Shown: positions 52,896 through 61,028 of the stretch, in pieces
How the letters are laid out: each line of letters begins with the position of its first letter
How positions within the stretch are numbered: position 1 is the first letter of the stretch
NCBI RefSeq assembly: GCF_030160295.1
Contig: NZ_BSOB01000020.1
Coordinates: forward strand, 1 to 64,000
DNA length: 64,000 nt
Source: Dyella acidisoli
GTDB lineage: Bacteria > Pseudomonadota > Gammaproteobacteria > Xanthomonadales > Rhodanobacteraceae
Direction of reading: 5' to 3'
Made by a program: the position numbers and the translations under genes
The notes under the pieces: model-generated
Told to the model about the DNA's origin: nothing
What the model saw: only the letters and a program-made list of their open reading frames with translations
The model's database searches: none

Positions 52896-53123
52896 ATGGC
52901 TGAGATTGATGGTGTAACGCTCCGAATGGCTATCCGTGCAGTGCACGCGGTGATCAATGATCTCGCCAAGCAGTTGGAAGCGGATAACAGCCCGGAAGCC
53001 GGGGAGCTTGAGCTTCGTTTGGTCAAATACGAAAAAGCTTTGGGGAAGCTCAAGGTTGGTTATGAGGAGGAGCAAAAACACTCCACTAATCTTCCGCCCT
53101 TTGCGGAGCTTATTAAGGAGTGA
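52896..53123 (+). CDS. Small hypothetical protein
   Basis: 75 residues, charged and mainly helical (VINDLAKQLEADNSPEAGELELRLVKYEKALGKLKVGYEEEQ), with alternating acidic and basic positions suggesting a coiled coil. Start ATG with aaaggg upstream. Unknown function; first likely gene after the tRNA-Leu terminator in the accessory region. Confidence 0.55.
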   Translation: MAEIDGVTLRMAIRAVHAVINDLAKQLEADNSPEAGELELRLVKYEKALGKLKVGYEEEQKHSTNLPPFAELIKE

Positions 53124-53336
53124 GCAAAATTAGCTGGCTATTATTTTCATTTTCCGCACGAGAGAGGGAAGGAACGTTCTACGCGTTTTAGACGATATGG
53201 ACTAGGCGGCAAAGTTCGAACATTTCTGTTGATTGAGTTGCACTGGGTAGCCAAGCCCATTAGAACAAGCGATCCTAGCTAGCAGCTCTTAAGCCGAAAG
53301 ATATCCCCAGTCCCATGGCTTTTCCGGAGTACCCCG

Positions 53337-54674
53337 ATGCGACACGCAGGATGGCTGACTTGTCTTGTCACGCTTGCCGCACTTGTCGGCTTGAATAGCG
53401 TTGCATTGGCCGACACTCCTACCACTGCCACCGTCCGCCTCGGCCATGCTGCCGTTGCCTTGAACGGCCCCTGGCGATTTTCCACGGGAGACGACCTTCG
53501 CTGGGCCGCTCCGGACTTCGACGATAGTCATTGGGAAACCGTCGACCTGACACCCGCGCCGGGCGCGCACGATAGCGACGTCGGATTGCCGGGTTACGTT
53601 TCAGGATGGAGCCTGCGTGGTCATCCTGGCTACATCGGCTATGCCTGGTATCGGTTGCGCGTCACCGTCGAAAGCGACGGCGACGCACCGCTTGTGCTGG
53701 CCGGACCTACGGATGTCGATTCGACCTATCAGCTCTATGTCGATGGCAAGCTGTTGGGCGCATCAGGCGTTTTTGCCGGTAAGACGCCCACCGTATACAG
53801 CGTGCAGCCAACTGTTTTTGCATTGCCGGGATCGTCGGCAACGACTCGCTCTTATCTGATCGCCCTGCGCGTATGGATGGATCCGCTTGATGCCGGTGAC
53901 GATAGTGGCGGCATCCATATCGCGCCGACGCTGGGCACGAAGGATGGCATCGATCTGCTACATCAGGCGCAATGGCTGCAGACCTTCAAAGGCTATGTGG
54001 TCGATGCCATTGAACCCGCGGCTTTCGTGTTGCTGGCCATCTTGGCATGCGGATTGGCCGCCTGTCGCACGCGCGATGCTTATCGTTGGCTCATTACGGC
54101 CCTTCTGCTTACGGCATGGCTGCGTGCCAATCAGGTGATTTTCTTCTGGACGCATGCCGAAAGCTTGCGAGCCTACGACATCGTCACCGCTGTGCTTCTG
54201 GTACCTCTGGCGCTAGCTGCCTGGGTGATGGCCTGGCGAGACTGGTTTGGATGGAAGCCTTCGTGGTTGCCGCGCGTCCTGCTGATAGTGACATTGATCT
54301 ACATGCTGGCCGCCTTGATCGATCGACCATGGTTCGCTCCAGACGCCAGTCTCGCATTCAAGGCGATCAGCCATTTCCTAGTATCCGGCTTACGCCTGAT
54401 CTTCGCGGCGCTTTATCTATGGATCATTGGTTATGGCGTCATGCGAAAGCCGAGATGGCCTGCGTGGTTGGCGCTGGCTGCTGCATGCTTGATCGGGATC
54501 GGCCTGTTCGCAGCAGAACTCACGCGTGTCGGTGTGCCAGGTATCTGGTTTCCCTACGGAACCGGCGTATCGCGCACGCAATACGCCTACGCTGGCTTCA
54601 TCGTGCTGCTGTTCGCGTTGCTGTTGCTGCGCATGGTCGATAGTTCACGAGGGGCGCGTAGGCTGGGATATTAA
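53337..54674 (+). CDS. Membrane protein with N-terminal galactose-binding-like domain (7TMR-DISM-like sensor without output)
   Basis: 445 residues. Signal peptide (cleavage after SVALA), then an extracytoplasmic beta-sandwich (about 28-205) with LNGPWRFSTGDDLRWAAPDFDDSHWETVDL and YAWYRLRVTV...YQLYVDGKLLGASGVFAG, the jelly-roll signature of sugar-binding domains found in beta-galactosidases and in DISM sensors. About seven or eight TM helices follow (about 220-440), and the protein ends there. No kinase, GGDEF or LytTR domain is attached, unlike typical DISM sensors. Start ATG has GGAG seven bases upstream. Function unknown. Confidence 0.72.
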   Translation: MRHAGWLTCLVTLAALVGLNSVALADTPTTATVRLGHAAVALNGPWRFSTGDDLRWAAPDFDDSHWETVDLTPAPGAHDSDVGLPGYVSGWSLRGHPGYIGYAWYRLRVTVESDGDAPLVLAGPTDVDSTYQLYVDGKLLGASGVFAGKTPTVYSVQPTVFALPGSSATTRSYLIALRVWMDPLDAGDDSGGIHIAPTLGTKDGIDLLHQAQWLQTFKGYVVDAIEPAAFVLLAILACGLAACRTRDAYRWLITALLLTAWLRANQVIFFWTHAESLRAYDIVTAVLLVPLALAAWVMAWRDWFGWKPSWLPRVLLIVTLIYMLAALIDRPWFAPDASLAFKAISHFLVSGLRLIFAALYLWIIGYGVMRKPRWPAWLALAAACLIGIGLFAAELTRVGVPGIWFPYGTGVSRTQYAYAGFIVLLFALLLLRMVDSSRGARRLGY

Positions 54675-54690
54675 TCCCAGCAGCTCTTCG

Positions 54691-54718
54691 GAAAACGTGT
54701 TCTGATCCCTTTGTTACG
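54691..54718. repeat. GTGTTCTG-type accessory-region repeat
   Basis: gaaaacgtgttctgatccct followed by ttgttacg, preceded 11 bp upstream by a hairpin ctgggatattaatcccag (54663-54680) that overlaps the end of the preceding gene. The same combination occurs at 58270-58330, and related copies at 56876-56920 and 59485-59541. Confidence 0.65.
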
Positions 54719-54724
54719 TCAGCA

Positions 54725-55123
54725 CTATTTGCTGTTTTGGAGGATGAAGGACTCAAGCTGTGTGATCAGGGTATCGAAGTCCAATGTGTGCTGATCGAGA
54801 TGCTGTATCTCATCTTCCATCGGAGCTAGTTCATGCGCTAGGTTTGCGCGATTGAATGATCTTGAGAACCGTTGGATAGAGCGCAGAAAGGAAGCAAAAC
54901 CGCTACGCCCCCTGACCATCATTCCTTGGGTGCGCACGATCCTCGTGTATGTCGAGCGGCGTCCCTTCTGTTGAATCATTAACTCCTTCTTGCGTAATGC
55001 CAACGCTTTCTTCATGACCTTCAATTCTTTGATGGCTTGCTTGGCCTCTGCCACACTCTTGACGTTGAGCTTGACTTTGCTTCCATCGAAATGAAGTACC
55101 GAACTGCCCGTATACGAGTCCAT
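54725..55123 (-). CDS. Hypothetical coiled-coil protein
   Basis: 132 residues with a good ribosome-binding site (aaggggagcacatc before ATG at 55123). Basic, helical: VKSVAEAKQAIKELKVMKKALALRKKELM forms a coiled coil (about 20-48); a second basic stretch (RGRSGFASFLRSIQRFSRSFNRAN) and an acidic C-terminal helix follow. No membrane segment or signal. No family recognised. Confidence 0.65.
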   Translation of the reverse strand: MDSYTGSSVLHFDGSKVKLNVKSVAEAKQAIKELKVMKKALALRKKELMIQQKGRRSTYTRIVRTQGMMVRGRSGFASFLRSIQRFSRSFNRANLAHELAPMEDEIQHLDQHTLDFDTLITQLESFILQNSK

Positions 55124-55175
55124 GATGTGCTCCCCTTTGTCGGTCCGATGCGCGGTAACTACCTCGCGCCGATTA

Positions 55176-55658
55176 TTACTTCGGGGTTCCTTCCGGAGCT
55201 GGCACTAGAACATCGTCATCCTTGCTCCAAGCCGGCGTAGTGATGGCGTAGAACTTCAGCGTCTCTCCCTTGCTGGCCCTGATCGAGCGGACCACTGCGG
55301 GCGGAATAAGAATGTAATCCCCGGGACCTACGGGGTGCGCAGTGTTGCCTGTCCAAACCTCGCCATGCCCCTCCAAGATAAAGAAGGATTCCTCGCCGAC
55401 CTTGTTATGGCTCCATGCGCTGGCATGACCAGGGTCGAGTTCGAATAGTGCAACGCTGCCGAGCGTAGATTTCGCACCTGCAGGCGCCGAGCGCCCCGTA
55501 AGCTCTTTCAGTCGTACACCCTCTGAAACCTGCACGAAGGGCAATTTGTCCGGGGAAATCACGTTGGCTGCATCGCCAGCCAGAGCGTTATCTGAAGCAC
55601 TCATGCCAAACGCTGCAAAGAGCCCAAAGAGGGCATATGAAAAGAACCCTTTTTTCAT
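55176..55658 (-). CDS. Secreted cupin-domain protein
   Basis: 160 residues. N-terminal signal peptide (about 1-28, ending LAG/A). Single cupin (about 60-140): SVALFELDPGHASAWSHNKVGEESFFILEGHGEVWTG and GDYILIPPAVVRSIRASKGE, with the metal-ligand-like His in WSHNKVGEE and Glu in GEESF. Such periplasmic cupins have varied roles; metal-dependent sugar or phenol handling is possible. Not in an obvious operon. Confidence 0.85.
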   Translation of the reverse strand: MKKGFFSYALFGLFAAFGMSASDNALAGDAANVISPDKLPFVQVSEGVRLKELTGRSAPAGAKSTLGSVALFELDPGHASAWSHNKVGEESFFILEGHGEVWTGNTAHPVGPGDYILIPPAVVRSIRASKGETLKFYAITTPAWSKDDDVLVPAPEGTPK

Positions 55659-55889
55659 AAGGTATCTATCCCTATCGACCTGGAACGGTATGCGAGCATA
55701 GCGAAATAGACGGCCAGATGTAGTCTGTTACGACGCTGCGAGTTTCCAAAAAGCGAGAATCGGTTCGTGAGTGGGCTTGCCCCTAAACACCGGATAATTT
55801 TTAATAGCGCATGCCGGCCCGTCCGGTCACCGGAGCCGCCTTCGCGGCGCAGCGTCAAGCAAGGGATATCCATGTTCAGGAGGAGCAGC

Positions 55890-56330
55890 ATGTTCAAGTG
55901 GTTTGGCGTGGCCGCAATGGCCGCCCTGTTGGTACCGCTGGGTGCTTCAGCGCAATCGGCGCCGTCGTATTTCAAATTGTCGAGCAAACCGGATTTCGCT
56001 AAATACCGGCCCGCGCTGGTGGATTATCTGCACAGCCAGCATTACCGCAAGGCCAGCCGTTTCTGCCTGTTCGGCACCAAAGACGATAGCGGGGTCACCG
56101 CCACGGTGATCTGGCTGGATGGACAGCAGATCATCGATTGGGGCGGCAATGATTCGGCGCTGGCCGACTCCACGTCTATCGTGCATCTGAAGACCGACGT
56201 GGTGCCAACTGAGAGCGATCTGCACGGCAGCACCTATCTGGTTACCCGCAAGTGGGTGAAGGACCAGCAAGCCATCTGCAAACAGAACGGCGAGACAGTG
56301 CAGATCAGCGCGGCAGATCTCAAGCAATAA
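55890..56330 (+). CDS. Secreted hypothetical protein
   Basis: 146 residues. ATG at 55890 is chosen because the consensus aggagg lies six bases before it; ATG at 55872 is in frame but lacks one. Signal peptide MFKWFGVAAMAALLVPLGASA. The mature part has an alternating beta pattern (GVTATVIWLDGQQIIDWGG, STYLVTRKWVKDQQAIC) and two cysteines. It is 30 bp upstream of the SleB-like gene and probably co-transcribed. Function unknown; could be an immunity-type protein for its partner (inference). Confidence 0.72.
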   Translation: MFKWFGVAAMAALLVPLGASAQSAPSYFKLSSKPDFAKYRPALVDYLHSQHYRKASRFCLFGTKDDSGVTATVIWLDGQQIIDWGGNDSALADSTSIVHLKTDVVPTESDLHGSTYLVTRKWVKDQQAICKQNGETVQISAADLKQ

Positions 56331-56360
56331 ACCAGGAACCTTCTTCAAAGGAATTGAATC

Positions 56361-56852
56361 GTGATTACGTTACCCGACCCGATGAGCGTCGCGGGCATTA
56401 AGGCACGCCTGTTTCTATGCGAATGCCCGGCGCCCAGCGACCACAGCTACACTCCCGACAGCGCAGCCGAGGCGATCAACCTGATGGATGTGGTGATTCG
56501 CAACCGCGTGTTGAATCCGCGCCCGTTCATGGCTACCGGCCCTTCCGTGCTGGCGGTGGTGCAGGCACGCGGGCAGTTTGCCGGTTTTGGCGGTTACCCC
56601 AACATCAGCCCGAGCCTGGTCACGCATGTCCAGGACATTCTCAATATCGCCAACAACGAGCGTGACCAGCGCTCGGCCAATTACAAGGACTTCGTCAGCA
56701 AAGTGCTGACTGTGGCCAATGCCAGCAGCAATACCGACCCTTCGCCTGGCAAGCTGGTAGCTTGGCGCACGCATAACCATTCGTCACCGGGTGCGGGTTT
56801 TGTGCTGTTCAAGACGGTGTTGAAGAACGACTTTTATTACAAGGCCAGCTGA
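56361..56852 (+). CDS. Cell-wall-hydrolase (SleB-like) candidate without signal peptide
   Basis: 163 residues, GTG start at 56361 with aaagga upstream. The region AAEAINLMDVVIRNRVLNP ... VVQARGQFAGFGG (about residues 35-77) resembles the Hydrolase_2/SleB pattern (E...VvlNRv...QF), where Glu37 would be the catalytic acid. No N-terminal signal, so it would need another export route if it acts on peptidoglycan. Downstream of a secreted small protein in one transcription unit. Confidence 0.6.
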   Translation: MITLPDPMSVAGIKARLFLCECPAPSDHSYTPDSAAEAINLMDVVIRNRVLNPRPFMATGPSVLAVVQARGQFAGFGGYPNISPSLVTHVQDILNIANNERDQRSANYKDFVSKVLTVANASSNTDPSPGKLVAWRTHNHSSPGAGFVLFKTVLKNDFYYKAS

Positions 56853-57352
56853 TACTTCGCGCTCCGGCTGGTCAGATAAGGGGGAATCCCTTATTTGGGA
56901 ACAGACTCTGATCCCATATGTTTTGCTGAGCAATGCAGCGCAGGCAGACACCTGCCACGCTGAGATTTATTTCCAATCGCAAATAGCGACAACCCCTGAT
57001 TTCGGGGATACCCGCGCCTTCACTATCGAATTAGCGTGACGCTGGCTGATGCCAGCGTGTCGCGTCCGAGCATGAACACACAGCTGCCATCCACATAACA
57101 ATGCTGGGTCGTTCTGTTGTATTTGCTGTTGGTCGAACCAGCTAGTCCAGGAAAGGCTGGATTGCGATGCGTGTTCAAGCTCGCTGCCCCCTCACTTCAC
57201 CGCCGACGTCAGTTATGGAGGATGGTTCGCCGTCGAGTCGGCGCAAGACAGCTCGTTTGAGCTTTAGCCCCTTCCGAGGGAGTCTTAGAAGGGTCGAGGG
57301 GACGGGAGTGCAGTACGAGGTTTATTGGCCTTTACTTAATGAGGGGACCGCC
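56853..57352. other. Gene-poor stretch with repeat
   Basis: About 500 bp without a supported gene. Contains a hairpin ataagggggaatcccttat (56876-56894) followed by a GTGTTCTG-related segment (ggaacagactctgatcccat, about 56899-56918), and an in-frame extension of the next gene that I do not accept because its codon content is unlike the gene itself. Confidence 0.5.
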
Positions 57353-58087
57353 ATGGAAAATGCTCGCGTATTGTTCATCCCTTTCTCATTTGCGAAGGCG
57401 GGGGGAGGAGGGCCAGGGATGGCATACCTTGAGAAGAACGATGATTGGATAAAACATCATAAAGAAAAGATAGGAATAAATAATAAGAAAGCTGTGCTGG
57501 AGAGCGGCATCGCCTATGACATGTATCAAACTGTGTACTCGGGAAATCCTATTCCATTGATCGCCGGTCTCGGCAGAAACGGGCAAATCTACATACGCGG
57601 GCATAGTCAAATAGGCTTCGATTACATATACGACTTGGATACTTTAAAGGCAGAGGACGGTGGCCCGCTTTCTTCTATTCATTGCACAACTGAATTAGTG
57701 GAGCAGCTGAATCCGCCGGACAGACGTGGGTGCGGCCGAAGCTTTGCTTTTGTTCTGACTGCAAAGGAAGTCTTCAATCGCTTAAAGCAGAGCGGCCTGA
57801 AGGAAAGTTTTGAAGGAAAAATAAAGTGCTATAACTGCCATAGCGCTGAAGGGTATCCGTGTTTCGCCGAGGCGCTCGCAGATGAATTCGAAGCGGCCGG
57901 TTACACCCGTTGTCGTATCTACGGATATAGAGGCGCGCTTTCTTCAAAGTATGACGGAGTAAAAGGGCACAAGACGAGTATGGGAGTCTTTAAGGAGGGA
58001 GATATGGAGAGAGAAGAGAGGGCGAGTGCAGTCCGCGTACTCGTTTATCCACGGGAACCCAAAGCGAGTAGTTCTACTGCCAGCTAA
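57353..58087 (+). CDS. Hypothetical protein with caspase-like (clan CD) motif pattern
   Basis: 244 residues from ATG at 57353 (gaggggacc upstream); an in-frame extension to 57167 is rejected. AT-richer than its neighbours, a sign of transfer. Strand-like segments precede RNGQIYIRGHSQIG (His84) and, after about 75 residues, GKIKCYNCHSAEGYPCFAEAL (Cys159/Cys162), the His-Gly then Cys spacing seen in clan CD cysteine peptidases and related families. It has additional cysteines (111, 127, 170). No signal peptide. Function unknown; a toxin, effector or defence peptidase are options that cannot be separated by eye. Confidence 0.65.
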   Translation: MENARVLFIPFSFAKAGGGGPGMAYLEKNDDWIKHHKEKIGINNKKAVLESGIAYDMYQTVYSGNPIPLIAGLGRNGQIYIRGHSQIGFDYIYDLDTLKAEDGGPLSSIHCTTELVEQLNPPDRRGCGRSFAFVLTAKEVFNRLKQSGLKESFEGKIKCYNCHSAEGYPCFAEALADEFEAAGYTRCRIYGYRGALSSKYDGVKGHKTSMGVFKEGDMEREERASAVRVLVYPREPKASSSTAS

Positions 58088-58134
58088 GATAAGAATTCTT
58101 AACGGAGTCCGCCCTTATCTCCTGGAGCACGTGA

Positions 58135-58260
58135 CATGACAGCGGGGAGATCACGAACAAGTGGATGAACGACTTGGCCGCAGTCGGTCCAGAACGTATT
58201 GCGGCAAGCAAGATCATCGGGATGAGCTTCAAGGCGTGGCGTGGTAATGCCGTCACCTGA
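58135..58260 (+). pseudogene. Possible gene remnant
   Basis: A 41-codon open stretch ending in TGA at 58258, with protein-like composition (GEITNKWMNDLAAVG, SKIIGMSFKAWRG) but no start signal and a stop immediately upstream. Looks like the 3' end of a lost gene. No family recognised. Confidence 0.25.
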
Positions 58261-58269
58261 AGTGCGTAG

Positions 58270-58330
58270 CCTGGGATGGCAATCCCATCCGCCTTTTGAA
58301 AAAAAAGTGTTCTGACACCTTTGTTACGGA
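58270..58330. repeat. GTGTTCTG-type repeat with hairpin
   Basis: Hairpin ctgggatggcaatcccatcc (58271-58290), then aaaaaaaagtgttctgacac and ctttgttacgg. Same layout as at 54663-54718. Confidence 0.65.
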
Positions 58331-58428
58331 CAGCCTGCGATTGATCGCCATGTGAGTCTTGCTGCCCGGGTAAGGAATGGGCAATGATCCGGAAGCGGCA
58401 CGGCTGCCGATCAACGCACAGGGGAAAT

Positions 58429-59439
58429 ATGCGAAGACTGATCACTGCCGCGCTTGCGGCTACCGTTTCTTGCACGTGTCTTGCGGACCAGAAGATCACC
58501 AAGGTCATTGATGATCCCGTCTATACGGCTCCCGTGAAGCTGGTGGACATCGGCAACGGACAACACCTGAACTTGTATTGTCGGGGTTCCGGTTCGCCGG
58601 TCGTGGTATTTGACTCGGGGTTGGGCGATTCCATGATCGCCTGGGCGCTGGTGCAGCCCACTATCGCAAAGAAGACTACGGCCTGTTCGTTTGATCGTGC
58701 TGGATTGGGATACAGCGATGCCATTCGCCGTCCCAGTACGGCATTAAACCAGTCCGAGGATTTGCATGCCTTGTTGCACGCCGCGCATCTCAAGCCGCCG
58801 TACGTGCTTGTGGGGCATTCCATGGCTGGCATGAATGTACGTGTCTTTGCCGACAAGTACCCCAATGAAGTGGCAGGGTTGGTGGTGGTGGAAGGGTCGC
58901 ATGAAGACCAGTCGGTAAAAAGTTGGGCCATCGGCGAGCCGGGAGGGAAGGATCGTTTTGATGCGATGGTCCGCGAGAGGCAAGAGTGCCCCATCCAGGC
59001 CGCAAAAGGCTTGGTGAAAGGAACCCCCATATATAAAAAATGCGTGGACGACGACAACAACCCGCACTTCAGCCCAGCGATCGATGCAGCGCTAGAAAAG
59101 TATGAGGTCACCGTCAGATGGCAGGCTGCCGAACTCTCCGAATGGGAAAACGTCTTTTACGCAAGCGCCGATGAGACACGTGCGACAAGGAAGGATTTTG
59201 GCGATATACCCATTATCGCTCTGACGCATTCGCCTTATCCCAAGTCGGAAAAGGAAACCCAAGACCTGCGCAATCAAAGAACGCTGCTTTGGGAAGGGTT
59301 TCACACGCAAGTGGCGAGCATGTCCACGCGTGGCATCAATATCATCGTGCCGAACTCTAACCACTACATTCAGTACGATCATCCGCAAGTCGTTATCGAT
59401 GCCATCAATCAGGCTGTCTCGATTGCCAGAGGGCAATAA
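58429..59439 (+). CDS. Secreted alpha/beta hydrolase
   Basis: 336 residues from ATG at 58429 (aggggaaat upstream). Signal peptide (about 1-20, ending CLA). Nucleophile elbow GHSMAG with Ser at about residue 128, oxyanion loop region DSGLGDSMIAW, catalytic His in NSNHYIQYDHPQ near the C-terminus. Resembles the proteobacterial esterase/lipase group. Substrate unknown. Flanked on both sides by the GTGTTCTG-type repeats. Confidence 0.88.
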   Translation: MRRLITAALAATVSCTCLADQKITKVIDDPVYTAPVKLVDIGNGQHLNLYCRGSGSPVVVFDSGLGDSMIAWALVQPTIAKKTTACSFDRAGLGYSDAIRRPSTALNQSEDLHALLHAAHLKPPYVLVGHSMAGMNVRVFADKYPNEVAGLVVVEGSHEDQSVKSWAIGEPGGKDRFDAMVRERQECPIQAAKGLVKGTPIYKKCVDDDNNPHFSPAIDAALEKYEVTVRWQAAELSEWENVFYASADETRATRKDFGDIPIIALTHSPYPKSEKETQDLRNQRTLLWEGFHTQVASMSTRGINIIVPNSNHYIQYDHPQVVIDAINQAVSIARGQ

Positions 59440-59484
59440 CGGATGAGGTGGCTGTAGGTTGGGTTAGTACTAAATATAGGGTCT

Positions 59485-59541
59485 AAATATAGGGTCAGAA
59501 CACTTTTCCTACTGCTGGTTACCGGAAAAGTGTTCTGCCCC
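59485..59541. repeat. GTGTTCTG-type inverted pair
   Basis: gggtcagaacacttttcc and its reverse complement ggaaaagtgttctgccccc separated by tactgctggttacc, forming a strong hairpin. Preceded by two tandem copies of ctaaatatagggt (from 59472). This is the only clear inverted pair of this family here. Confidence 0.75.
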
Positions 59542-59553
59542 CTTTTCTCGCAA

Positions 59554-60048
59554 ATGGGTGATAACGTGAATGCGCTCTATGCACGCTTGTACGTTTCAAC
59601 GCAGGATTTATCGTGTGCGAGATCCTACGCCCAGCATCTAATAAAGAAGGGGTGGCATTCCGCCCCATATGAGCGTCGTGGCACCGTCTATATGCAACAG
59701 TCCGCTTTCACCACAGCGCTCGTTGTTAGCTACTGTAGACCTTTTACAAGAGGCAAAGGCTGGCCACAATTTCCTGAAAGATTCGTCCGATACACCGTCA
59801 ATGAAGCTCGACTGCACAGGCGTATCCTCGACCTTCGACATCAGGTCTACGCGCATTCTGACAGCGAGCGCTACTCAATTCGTCCCATGAAGTTGGGTGC
59901 TGACGTTTTCTCTGACATAGTCGGCGCTCCATTTCTTATGCTTAAAAAAGAAGAGTGCGAGTTAGTCGTCTGCATGATTGATGGCATTTGCAGACTCTTG
60001 CAGCCGGAACTTGAATCTCTCAGGAAGGAATTAGCCAAGGATTGGTAG
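59554..60048 (+). CDS. Hypothetical protein with HEPN-like RxxxxxH motif
   Basis: 164 residues from the ATG at 59554 (no clear Shine-Dalgarno; GTG at 59530 or a later GTG are alternatives). Helical, AT-richer. The segment LDLRHQVYAHSDSERY (about residues 94-109) contains an R-x5-H motif followed by Ser-Asp, as seen in many HEPN-type small proteins and AbiV/Cthe-type families. No partner nucleotidyltransferase nearby. Function unknown; a defence or toxin role is only suggestive. Confidence 0.6.
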   Translation: MGDNVNALYARLYVSTQDLSCARSYAQHLIKKGWHSAPYERRGTVYMQQSAFTTALVVSYCRPFTRGKGWPQFPERFVRYTVNEARLHRRILDLRHQVYAHSDSERYSIRPMKLGADVFSDIVGAPFLMLKKEECELVVCMIDGICRLLQPELESLRKELAKDW

Positions 60049-60170
60049 GTCTGGCGGAATGCTCAAGTATTTCCGCAAGATTGGGCAGCGATCACCGGAA
60101 TCCGCACCTTGCGAAGAATTAGCTCGGAAGGCATGCTCGCCCCCTGGGGAAAGCCAAGGATTATTCGCAC

Positions 60171-60653
60171 ATGACATCTATCACTGACGTACTAATTCCT
60201 GTTGTATCCAGTGGCTTAACTGCGGGCATCGTAACTTTTGTTCTAAACACTAGACAGCAGGAACGCGCGATGAGGCGGGGAAAGCTCGAAGAACTTACTT
60301 CGATCCTAAGCCGCCAAATGATCATGCTCAAGAATCAGGTGACTTATCTAGAGGCGCTAGTAGCAGGGCGAATTACGAATGATGAATTCGTCGCCTATTT
60401 AGAAAAAGATGGCGCGAAGGAGATTCCACATGATCGGGTTCAAGCATTAATTACAATCTATTTTCCTGCATTGTTGCCTGAAGTTGAGCGCCTTTTTCAT
60501 CTTGAGAGTGCTATGCAACAGCAAGAATCTTCTGATGGTAAAATTAGGCTCAATCAGATACACACTCTCTTTGCCGCGCGAAATGGTTTCTTTGCATCGG
60601 TCCTTGCTCAGGCGCCATCTGTAAATGTTCCGCTTTGGAAGATTTGGCGATGA
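60171..60653 (+). CDS. Membrane-anchored hypothetical protein
   Basis: 160 residues, AT-richer. One N-terminal TM helix (about 7-25, VLIPVVSSGLTAGIVTFVL) and a long helical, charged cytoplasmic region (RQQERAMRRGKLEELTSILSRQMIMLKNQVTYLEAL ...). ATG at 60171 has no strong Shine-Dalgarno. No family recognised. Follows the HEPN-like gene by 122 bp on the same strand. Confidence 0.6.
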   Translation: MTSITDVLIPVVSSGLTAGIVTFVLNTRQQERAMRRGKLEELTSILSRQMIMLKNQVTYLEALVAGRITNDEFVAYLEKDGAKEIPHDRVQALITIYFPALLPEVERLFHLESAMQQQESSDGKIRLNQIHTLFAARNGFFASVLAQAPSVNVPLWKIWR

Positions 60654-60689
60654 ATATCGTGCGACTACCCGGCGCTCCCGGTTTTGAGT

Positions 60690-60905
60690 AGCGAGGAAAG
60701 CCGGGACCCAGCGTCTTTATGGCATCAAAGATCACTGGATATCAGCTTGACCAGCTTCGCTGTTGTGAAGCTCGACTTTTTTCGATCGTCATTCGGCGCA
60801 TGTAGGTATGAGCAAATAGAAGTGCCCGGTTTTGGGCGAGGAAAACTGGGGCAGCGTCTTTATCGCGTCAAAGTCGCTGGATCCCAGCTTTCGCTGGGAT
60901 GACGA
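60690..60905. repeat. Degenerate dRS3-like / CGTCGCCCCGG-like repeats
   Basis: Two partially matching segments: agcgtctttatggcatcaaag with a tcactggat end (about 60709-60739) and gcagcgtctttatcgcgtcaaagtcgctgg (about 60851-60880), the latter followed by atcccagctttcgctgggat (60881-60900) and gacg. They share the atcgc-caaagtcgctgg spacer of the repeat at 42998-43076. Confidence 0.55.
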
Positions 60906-61028
60906 TCGGGCGAATTGAAAGAATGCGGCGAGCTTGGATAGCTTCAAGATTCTGTTGAAGTCACTAGTCATTAACTCGCTCGTTCTTCGTGCGCTTCAAG
61001 GAACCTTCTCGTTCGGAAGGCTGTGTTT

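Noticed and set aside
57167-57352. In-frame upstream extension of the caspase-like gene
   Set aside because: Different composition, no start signal, and a good Shine-Dalgarno precedes the ATG at 57353.
58074-58508. 144-codon minus-strand frame across the 58.1-58.5 kb gap
   Set aside because: Overlaps the start of the esterase gene and a repeat module; no start signal or domain.
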